From NCBI GenBank assembly GCA_002697825.1, contig NZYH01000074.1, forward strand, positions 1-7,240: a stretch of 7,240 bases of DNA, read 5' to 3'. Shown here piece after piece: positions 1 through 5,092 of this stretch (its first letter is position 1; the number at the start of each line of letters is the position of its first letter). The notes under the pieces are model-generated. The model did no database searches. It saw only the letters and a program-made list of their open reading frames with translations, and had not been told where the DNA came from. Made by a program: the position numbers and the translations under genes. The stretch is from Nitrospina sp. GTDB taxonomy: Bacteria; Nitrospinota; Nitrospinia; Nitrospinales; VA-1.

Positions 1-962
1 TTTTTAATTGCTAATTCAATGACATCATTCCAAGATTTTATAAATTTTTTAATTGGAAATCTTTTGGCTACTGTTTGTCGGGCATTTTCACCTAACCTTT
101 TAGCTAAAACGGAATCTTTCATAAGAAGTTCAATACAGCTCTTCAAATAGTCAGGGTCATCGGAGCAAAAACCATTTTCACCATCTAATATTGGAGAAGT
201 CTTATTATGTGAAGTTACAATTGGCATTCCTATAGACATTGCCTCAAGCATTGCCATATTGTAACCATCTTCATATCCTTCCACAGTGGTATTTAAATAA
301 ATTCGGTTAGTTCTAAATTGAGTAAGAAGATCTTCAAAACCATTGGACATTCTAGAATCAGGAATATTAGGATTCATTCCAATAGTAACCAAAGGGGAAT
401 TTTCAGCAATTTTTTCACTCAAAGAGAACCCCATCATTAGATTCCGCTCCTTAAACATATTGCCTACCCGTAATATATTTTTATTGTTTCCTATATAACC
501 TCCATATTCAGAAATATCCAAACCAGGTAAAATAATAGTTCCTTCCATTTTCCAATCATCTTTTTTTAACTTTGAAATAAAAACTTTCGTCGCATCTTCC
601 AACAATGGTTCTATTTTTCTCAGATATTCATTTCGATTTATCTTTTCTTTAGACAACTCTATTTCTGTAGTAAGACAATTATGGAAAACTAATATTTTAG
701 GAAGCGAATATTCCTGCACACTTATGAGGTCTTTTACGTTATGGGTGATAATGCAATCGATCTCACCTTCTTCTAATTTTTTATATGCTTTAGCCATTGA
801 GATCAAAGTTGCATTATCGGGAACAGGACGCATGTTTTGGTCCCAACGCCTCAAATGACTTGGAGCAATTTCAGGTTCAACAACCAAAAACTCGTGTTTT
901 AAACGAGATAAGAGACAAAGATAGGGTTCGTGCCAGTTAAAGGTGAGGATTTTTAATTTCAT
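1..962 (-). CDS. GT-B fold glycosyltransferase (GT4-like), 3' end cut by window edge
   Basis: An open frame of 320 codons starts at ATG 960-962 and is still open at base 1. It reads MKLKILTFNWHEPYL at the N-terminus. The first half looks like an acceptor-binding Rossmann domain and includes FHN at residues 93-95. The second half has the GT4 donor-domain signatures: RVGNMFKERN from residue 165, then EDGYNMAMLEAMSIGMPIV around residues 231-249, then ILDGENGF. In the E-x7-E motif the second Glu is E240 and the first position is Asp (D232), a mild variant. The last visible residues (SWNDVIELAIKK) resemble a normal C-terminal helix, so little is probably missing. A GGAG lies 11 nt before the ATG. 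It should be cytosolic or peripheral to the membrane, moving a sugar from a nucleotide donor to a glycan, lipid or protein. Donor and acceptor cannot be told from the sequence. It is divergent from the molybdopterin gene; downstream neighbours lie outside the window. Confidence 0.88.
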   Translation of the reverse strand, partial: MKLKILTFNWHEPYLCLLSRLKHEFLVVEPEIAPSHLRRWDQNMRPVPDNATLISMAKAYKKLEEGEIDCIITHNVKDLISVQEYSLPKILVFHNCLTTEIELSKEKINRNEYLRKIEPLLEDATKVFISKLKKDDWKMEGTIILPGLDISEYGGYIGNNKNILRVGNMFKERNLMMGFSLSEKIAENSPLVTIGMNPNIPDSRMSNGFEDLLTQFRTNRIYLNTTVEGYEDGYNMAMLEAMSIGMPIVTSHNKTSPILDGENGFCSDDPDYLKSCIELLMKDSVLAKRLGENARQTVAKRFPIKKFIKSWNDVIELAIK

Positions 963-970
963 TAATGAAA
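957..970. repeat. 14-bp perfect palindrome over the glycosyltransferase start codon
   Basis: The bases tttcattaatgaaa read the same on both strands, and the ATG of the leftward glycosyltransferase lies inside. It could be an operator or an mRNA hairpin at the start codon. In AT-rich DNA it could equally be chance. A second short palindrome, ttatgcataa, lies at 980-989 in the same leader. Confidence 0.3.
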
Positions 971-1065
971 AATCTCCAATTATGCATAAGGACTCTTTTA
1001 TATTTTCGGAAAAATAAGCAGATCACTTAATCTTAATTATGCTGGATTTTGCCTTAAAATTTAAT

Positions 1066-1093
1066 TTTGCAGCTTGATAGAAATAGCTATAAT
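1066..1093 (+). promoter_or_regulatory. Candidate sigma70-type promoter for the sulfite-oxidase-like gene
   Basis: A perfect TATAAT (1088-1093) is preceded after 16 bp by TTTGCA (1066-1071), a 4 of 6 match to the -35 consensus. Transcription would begin near base 1100 and give a leader of about 94 nt before the ATG at 1194. The rest of the 963-1193 gap is AT-rich and shows no gene or clear hairpin. Confidence 0.45.
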
Positions 1094-1193
1094 AAATCTT
1101 GTCCAATAATAGACCTTTAAGCAAAATGATTTACAAAGGAATATAATTTTTTTCCTTTATTTTCAATTATTTAATGAATATTTTCTAGAAATT

Positions 1194-1880
1194 ATGCAAT
1201 ATGATCCTAATTCCAAAAAAATCAAAAACCGCGAAAAGTTAATTCAGTACCGTCGCGCATTCCAGAATAATAATCCATTAAACGACGAAATCCCACAGGG
1301 TGAAGGAGAGTTAAATCGCGATGGGAACCCTAAAGTCCCCCCAGGCCAAAGAGTCGTTGAAAACTGGCCTGTATTAGATTTAGGAGTAACTCCCGAATTA
1401 GATGAATTCGACTGGAATTTGACTGTTTCTGGTTTAGTAAAGCATGTAAAAACTTTCAATTGGGATGCTTTTCAGGAGTTACCTCAAACTAAGGATGTAT
1501 CAGACTTTCACTGTGTAACCACCTGGAGCAGAATGGATAACCGGTGGGAGGGGGTTAAGTTTTCTGACATAGCAGCAATTTGTGAAGTCTTACCGAGCGC
1601 AAAATATGTATTTATAAAAGCTTGGGATGGCTATTCCACAAACCTACCCCTAGAAGAAGCCATGAAATATGATGTTCTACTGGTTCACAAATGGGAGAAC
1701 CAACCCTTAACTAAAGAACACGGAGGTCCTGTACGTATGATTACTCCGCAGCTTTATGCATGGAAGGGAGCTAAATGGATCGGAGAGATTATATTTCGCG
1801 ATTATGATGAGTTGGGGTTTTGGGAAAAAAGAGGATATTCCAATACCGGTGAGCCTTGGCTAAACGATCGATATTCTTAA
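1194..1880 (+). CDS. Sulfite-oxidase-like molybdopterin-dependent oxidoreductase
   Basis: This 228-residue protein belongs to the oxidoreductase molybdopterin-binding family (COG2041, sulfite oxidase fold). The domain spans about residues 52-215. DFHCVTTWSRMDNRWEGV (residues 104-121) holds the cysteine expected to bind molybdenum, C107. HGGPVRMITPQLYAWKGAKW (176-195) is the conserved cofactor and dimer region, with WIGEIIF following. There is no Tat or Sec signal, no haem domain and no membrane helix, so it should be cytosolic. That separates it from the exported MsrP (YedY), and no MsrQ-like membrane partner is next to it. It resembles short single-domain members such as Bacillus YuiH, whose substrates are unclear. 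No good Shine-Dalgarno precedes the ATG at 1194, and no upstream in-frame ATG was seen back to about 1120. The gene ends 6 bp from the convergent LRR gene. The fold is near certain; the substrate is unknown. Confidence 0.93.
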   Translation: MQYDPNSKKIKNREKLIQYRRAFQNNNPLNDEIPQGEGELNRDGNPKVPPGQRVVENWPVLDLGVTPELDEFDWNLTVSGLVKHVKTFNWDAFQELPQTKDVSDFHCVTTWSRMDNRWEGVKFSDIAAICEVLPSAKYVFIKAWDGYSTNLPLEEAMKYDVLLVHKWENQPLTKEHGGPVRMITPQLYAWKGAKWIGEIIFRDYDELGFWEKRGYSNTGEPWLNDRYS

Positions 1881-1886
1881 ATGACC

Positions 1887-2621
1887 TCAGGTTACTCGAA
1901 GAGTTTTAAGATTTTTGAAGGATTCGGATTCCATGATTATCTGCACACCAGCATCTCCTATACCCGTATCAAACATCAATAAGGTTTCGATATTGACTAA
2001 AGTCTTGGTTTTAGCAATATACTGGGCGGAATCTAAATTCAAGTAATTCCTAGCAAGGTTTAAATGCTTTACTCGCTGCAAAACTTTCGATTTCGTAAGA
2101 ATTTTAATCCCTTTTACCGAAAGGTCGGTTCTATAAAGATTGAGCTTTCTCAAATTTGCAAAAGCTGAAGCCTTTGCTAAAGCAATAACCGGTTCATCGC
2201 CTATCGCATTTTCTTGAAAAATTAATACCTGTAACTTTCGAAAATTTTCACATTCTACAATTGCCATTGCCCCTTCGGGGCCAATGTTATTGTAGCGCAA
2301 ATCAAGAAGCGACAAGTTCCCTATAAAATTAGCAGCTGGCAGAGCTTTTATTCCCTTATCAGAAATATTGTTATCTCCTAAATACAAACGTTTCAATTTT
2401 TTAAACTGATGGCTATGAAATAAATGGTGCGCCCCTTTCCAGGTTAATTTATTTCGACTGAGGTCCAAATTTTCAACATCAAAACTCCTATTAGTACTCA
2501 CTAAGGCCTCTATACCTTCATCACCAATAAACTTTCCATTTAATTCTAAAGCTTCACCATCTTCAGAAGTGCACTCATCGATTACTCGATTAATATATTC
2601 AAGTTTTGTGGTAGTAACCAA
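1887..2621 (-). CDS. Leucine-rich-repeat protein, ribonuclease-inhibitor type
   Basis: The product has 244 residues: a short N-terminal helix (1-23), eight consecutive leucine-rich repeats (24-239) and a five-residue C-terminal end. Each repeat follows the pattern LxLxxNxIxxxGxxxL and each is exactly 27 residues, as in the RNase-inhibitor class. Examples are NLDLSRNKLTWKG (from 51), RLYLGDNNISDKG (from 78) and LLDLRYNNIGPEG (from 105). No signal peptide, membrane helix or attached effector domain is visible, so it is probably a cytosolic protein-binding solenoid with unknown partner. The start is TTG at 2619-2621, one base after the TAA of the preceding gene, with AAGG 9 nt upstream. No in-frame ATG occurs until well inside the repeats. 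The 1-bp spacing implies translational coupling with the FGE-like gene. Function is not recognisable beyond the fold. Confidence 0.85.
   Translation of the reverse strand: MVTTTKLEYINRVIDECTSEDGEALELNGKFIGDEGIEALVSTNRSFDVENLDLSRNKLTWKGAHHLFHSHQFKKLKRLYLGDNNISDKGIKALPAANFIGNLSLLDLRYNNIGPEGAMAIVECENFRKLQVLIFQENAIGDEPVIALAKASAFANLRKLNLYRTDLSVKGIKILTKSKVLQRVKHLNLARNYLNLDSAQYIAKTKTLVNIETLLMFDTGIGDAGVQIIMESESFKNLKTLRVT
1905..2552 (-). repeat. Eight-unit LRR array, 81-bp period, protein-level repeat
   Basis: Residues 24-239 of the LRR protein divide into eight units of 27 residues (81 bp) with no insertion or deletion. Units begin ALEL, NLDL, RLYL, LLDL, VLIF, KLNL, HLNL and TLLM. The DNA of the units has diverged, so this is an old protein repeat, not a recent tandem DNA duplication. 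Confidence 0.85.
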
Positions 2622-2622
2622 T

Positions 2623-3387
2623 TTAATTTACCTTAGACTTCAAGTTTACAGTACAGCGAAAACCTATATCAGTAAAACCCCGAGAAAACGGATTACTCCA
2701 GTCCCTGTAACCAGATGCCATAGCTTTAACCGAATCAGACCAAGACCCGCCTCTTCTAACTTTCATAACACCATTCATAGGGCCTCTAGGATTATGTAAA
2801 ATGTCATCATAATAAAACCTAACCGAAAACCAGTCACCCACCCACTCCCAAACATTTCCTGCCATATCGTAAAGACCATTTTCATTGGGGGAAAAACTAC
2901 CTACATGTATAGCTTTATCATGCAGTTTCAAACCACCTCTTGCTGGAGGATTCATAAGATCAAATCCACTTCCCCAAGGGAAGTCGCAACCATTTCCATT
3001 GCCGGCAGCTCTTTCCCATTGTGCTTCACTAGGAAGTGCTTTCCCCACTAAATGACAATAATCTGCAGCCTCATACCAACTTATTTTAGAAACAGGACAA
3101 TTATCACAATCTGCATAAATACTTCTACGCAAGTTATGTCCGGGAAAAATCGCTTCAAATTTTTGATTGGTAACTTCGTATTTATCGATCCAGAAAGAAT
3201 CTAAGTGAACTGCTTGCTCAGGAGCACCATGCTGCGGACCAAATCGATTGCATCCCCTTTGAAATTTGCCTTCAGGTATGAATGCCATATCATCAAGTAC
3301 ATCTGAATTTTCTGCCCACGTGATTCGACTATAGCCAAAACTTATTAAGCCGAAGAGCAAAACCGAAATTAGAATAGCCTTAAGCAT
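2623..3387 (-). CDS. Exported FGE-sulfatase-domain (SUMF1-like) protein, no catalytic cysteines
   Basis: Counted from ATG 3385-3387, the protein has 254 residues. Residues 1-25 form a classic signal peptide: MLKA, a hydrophobic stretch, then ITWA before EN. The rest is one formylglycine-generating-enzyme fold (C-type-lectin-like): MAFIPEGKFQRGC near residue 34, FWIDKYEVTNQ near 65, LPSEAQWERAAG near 118, GLYDMAGNVWEW at 171-182, RRGGSW at 211-216 and the terminal GFRC at 242-245. True FGE enzymes carry a reactive cysteine pair in a CxxxxC block just before this end. Here that stretch reads MASGYRDWSN with no cysteine, so sulfatase activation is unlikely. A structural, binding or other SUMF1-superfamily role in the periplasm or at the outer surface is more plausible. 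A longer form could start at TTG 3417, overlapping the metF stop by 4 bp, but it would put ten residues before the signal peptide. Neither start has a well-spaced Shine-Dalgarno. The LRR gene follows after 1 bp. Confidence 0.88.
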   Translation of the reverse strand: MLKAILISVLLFGLISFGYSRITWAENSDVLDDMAFIPEGKFQRGCNRFGPQHGAPEQAVHLDSFWIDKYEVTNQKFEAIFPGHNLRRSIYADCDNCPVSKISWYEAADYCHLVGKALPSEAQWERAAGNGNGCDFPWGSGFDLMNPPARGGLKLHDKAIHVGSFSPNENGLYDMAGNVWEWVGDWFSVRFYYDDILHNPRGPMNGVMKVRRGGSWSDSVKAMASGYRDWSNPFSRGFTDIGFRCTVNLKSKVN

Positions 3388-3413
3388 AAGGTCAAGTGTA
3401 ATATTGAGGCTTA

Positions 3414-4277
3414 TCAACCTCTTAGATTTTCAAGAATAGCCAGAGTTGCCTTGGACCGATTTAGTGTATAAAAGTGAATACCTGGTGCCCCCGATTTTAT
3501 CAAATCTCGACATTGCGCAATGGCATGTTTAATCCCAATTTCTCTTACTTTATCCAAATCGTCCTGGAACCCTTCAAATTTTGCAAGTAGATCAGCTGAT
3601 AAGCTAGCCCCACACATTTGGGTGAAACGTTGGCTTTGCTTAAGATTCAAAATTGGCATTATACCCGGTAAAATAGGAATGCTAATGCCTTCTCTTTGAG
3701 CCAAATCAATAAAATCAAAATAATGATTATTATCGAAAAACAACTGCGTAATCAGAAAGTCTACTCCACAATCGACCTTGCGCTTCAAATTATCCATATC
3801 TTGCGATAAATTTACACATTCAATATGACCTTCCGGATAACATGCTGCCCCTACGCAAAAGGAAGATTTAGACTTTATAAAAGACACTAATTCATTTGCA
3901 TAACCAAATCCGCCTTCTGGTTTTACAAATTGTTCCTCACCTTTTGGAGGATCTCCTCGTAAAGCAAGAATATTTTCTATGCCACAATTTTGCAAACTAT
4001 CAAGGACTGAAACGATTTCCTCTTTTTTGTGGCCCACGCAAGTTAGATGAGCCATACTTTCAATACCAATTTTGTTTTTTATTTGGCCAACAAGGTCAAC
4101 AGTTTTGGAGCGGGTACTTCCTCCTGCACCATAGGTAACAGAGACAAAGGCCGGATCGGCCGGCTTTAACTTTGCAATAGTCTCGAATAAACTTTGAAAA
4201 CCTGCTTCATCTTTAGGTGGAAAAAACTCAAAAGAAAATACAGGTGAGGAGAACTTTAGTTTTTCGCTGATTTTCAT
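3414..4277 (-). CDS. metF: 5,10-methylenetetrahydrofolate reductase
   Basis: A complete 287-residue flavoprotein of the MetF family, close to the usual bacterial length. It reduces 5,10-methylene-THF to 5-methyl-THF in the cytosol, supplying the methyl group for methionine. All hallmarks are present: FSFEFFPPKDE with the expected proton-relay glutamate E17, VSVTYGAGGSTR (46-56) for FAD/folate contacts, ILALRGDPP with D109 (folate-binding Asp), FLITQLFFDN with Q178, and GIHFYTLNRS near the C-terminus. It is a single TIM-barrel domain without the eukaryotic regulatory region. The start is ATG 4275-4277, with only a weak GAAG close by. A TATAAT (minus strand, 4323-4328) lies in the 56-bp gap upstream, but no -35 fits it. 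It probably shares a transcript with the genes on both sides; nothing links it functionally to them. Confidence 0.97.
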   Translation of the reverse strand: MKISEKLKFSSPVFSFEFFPPKDEAGFQSLFETIAKLKPADPAFVSVTYGAGGSTRSKTVDLVGQIKNKIGIESMAHLTCVGHKKEEIVSVLDSLQNCGIENILALRGDPPKGEEQFVKPEGGFGYANELVSFIKSKSSFCVGAACYPEGHIECVNLSQDMDNLKRKVDCGVDFLITQLFFDNNHYFDFIDLAQREGISIPILPGIMPILNLKQSQRFTQMCGASLSADLLAKFEGFQDDLDKVREIGIKHAIAQCRDLIKSGAPGIHFYTLNRSKATLAILENLRG

Positions 4278-4333
4278 TTCTTCGATATTATCATATGCAT
4301 AAAAAGAAATGAAGGAAGGACTATTATAGATTT

Positions 4334-4846
4334 TTATGAAGAAGACGAGCTTTCATAGATTCCAAATCTTTTAAGGTAGGAAATAAAAGAAACAACATCA
4401 ACCAACTCTACCGGTTCTTCATCAATAGATCGAATGGCTTCATCTGAAAAATAACCCGTGGTGATAAATATTCCACGAGAAGCTCCCTCTCCTTTAACCG
4501 TGTCCAAAAAACCCTTTACCTTTATAGCATTTACGGTTTGTCCAGGTGGGTCAATTATACAAAGAGCTAAATAAGCTCCTCCAACAACCGGGGTTTCATC
4601 ATTCATGGCTATTTCAAGCTCATGGTCATTAGCCCAAACCGAATGCACATATTCTAGATTAAACTTTTCGAGAAATTCTACGCACTTGTCTTTAAATGCA
4701 GTCGAGTCGCGCAAAAATATAGGAATATCGTCGGGACTATCGAAATGAATTTTTTCTTGGGGATTGGGCGGTGAAACTTTCTTCAGGGATACGATTAGCA
4801 AGATGCCAATTATAAAAGAGACGAAAGTTATTACGAATATAGCCAC
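4334..4846 (-). CDS. Membrane-anchored Mrr-like restriction-endonuclease-fold protein, active site lost
   Basis: This 170-residue protein has one N-terminal membrane helix (residues 2-21), a short Pro-rich linker and a domain at about 50-160 that resembles the Mrr catalytic fold. The best match is KGEGASRGIFITTGYFSDEA (118-137) followed by EPVELVDVVSFISYLKRFG, which parallels the AEGA.RGI.VTTG.F..EA...PIELIDG region of Mrr-type proteins. The two catalytic motifs are not intact. The DGGxD position reads NDHELE (73-78), and the [E/Q]xK strand reads LALCII, with L95 and I97 where Gln/Glu and Lys would be. It is therefore probably not a nuclease but a membrane-bound relic or scaffold of that fold. 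The C-terminus is five serines. The start is GTG (4844-4846), directly after the TAA of the 60-residue gene and in the same frame. The fold assignment is by motif reading only. Confidence 0.65.
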   Translation of the reverse strand: MAIFVITFVSFIIGILLIVSLKKVSPPNPQEKIHFDSPDDIPIFLRDSTAFKDKCVEFLEKFNLEYVHSVWANDHELEIAMNDETPVVGGAYLALCIIDPPGQTVNAIKVKGFLDTVKGEGASRGIFITTGYFSDEAIRSIDEEPVELVDVVSFISYLKRFGIYESSSSS

Positions 4847-5029
4847 TTACTTTATCATCTCATCCCAAACTTTTTCTTTTTTACCTTGCTTTATCCACTT
4901 ATCGTTTTTTACCATCTGCTTGACCGCAATCCAAAAAACCCACGCCACAAAAATCAACATGGTCCCAATAGGGATATTATCTGGCTTTGTAGCAATTAAC
5001 AAAAAGTTTTCAAGGCCTGAGTTTTCCAT
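4847..5029 (-). CDS. Small one-helix membrane protein with cytochrome-b-subunit-like PDNIPI motif
   Basis: This 60-residue product has an N-terminal ENSGLENFLLIATKPDNIPI segment, one membrane helix (about residues 20-38, GTMLIFVAWVFWIAVKQ) and a lysine-rich tail that should stay in the cytosol. From memory, a PDNIPI motif followed directly by a helix and a basic stretch occurs at the start of cytochrome-b-type subunits of quinol:cytochrome c oxidoreductases in Deltaproteobacteria and Nitrospina-like bacteria. Those proteins continue with further helices, and this one stops. A good AAGGA lies 7 nt before the ATG, so it is a real gene despite its size. It lies 63 bp after the octaheme cytochrome and abuts the Mrr-like gene. 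I infer a small accessory subunit of the same membrane complex, possibly a shortened paralogue. Confidence 0.72.
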   Translation of the reverse strand: MENSGLENFLLIATKPDNIPIGTMLIFVAWVFWIAVKQMVKNDKWIKQGKKEKVWDEMIK

Positions 5030-5036
5030 AATCCAT

Positions 5037-5041
5037 CCTTA
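5037..5041 (-). promoter_or_regulatory. Ribosome binding site of the 60-residue membrane protein
   Basis: AAGGA on the minus strand sits 7 nt before the ATG at 5027-5029. It is one of the clearest Shine-Dalgarno sites in the window and supports translation of this small frame. Confidence 0.6.
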
Positions 5042-5060
5042 ACGAAAAATAAGTATATTA

Positions 5061-5089
5061 ATTATATAAATGATCTATGGTTGAGGCAA
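5061..5089 (-). promoter_or_regulatory. Candidate internal promoter before the small membrane protein gene
   Basis: On the minus strand TTGCCT (5084-5089) and a perfect TATAAT (5061-5066) are separated by exactly 17 bp. Transcription would begin near 5054, about 25 nt before the ATG and just before its Shine-Dalgarno. It would let the small protein, Mrr-like, metF, FGE-like and LRR genes be expressed without the cytochrome. AT-rich DNA gives such matches by chance fairly often. Confidence 0.42.
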
Positions 5090-5092
5090 TTA

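Noticed and set aside
1074..1093. TTGATA at 1074-1079 as the -35 box for the TATAAT at 1088
   Set aside because: Only 8 bp separate them, far too few for a sigma70 promoter; TTTGCA at 1066-1071 fits better.
1244..1459. Minus-strand open frame inside the sulfite-oxidase-like gene
   Set aside because: It is antisense to a clear conserved domain and its translation is low in recognisable structure.
1881..1900. A terminator hairpin between the convergent sulfite-oxidase-like and LRR genes
   Set aside because: Only the short CCT-C-AGG inverted repeat is present, with no GC-rich stem of useful length and no clean T run after it.
2569..2799. Plus-strand open frame opposite the FGE-like and LRR genes
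   Set aside because: It lies antisense to two well-supported genes and its translation has no recognisable domain. The similar plus-strand frames at 3896-4138, 4764-5042, 5309-5557 and 5862-6116 are rejected for the same reason.
2623..3387. The FGE-fold protein as the variable target of a diversity-generating retroelement
   Set aside because: Such targets often have this C-type-lectin-like fold with a variable region near the terminal GFRC, but no reverse transcriptase, accessory gene or adenine-differing template repeat is seen in the window.
4278..4333. A separate metF promoter based on TATAAT at 4323-4328 (minus strand)
   Set aside because: No acceptable -35 hexamer is found at 16-18 bp spacing, and the gap is AT-rich, so the match is likely chance.
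4334..4846. An active Mrr-type restriction or defence nuclease
   Set aside because: The catalytic acidic and [E/Q]xK residues are missing, the protein is membrane-anchored, and no methylase or other defence gene is nearby.
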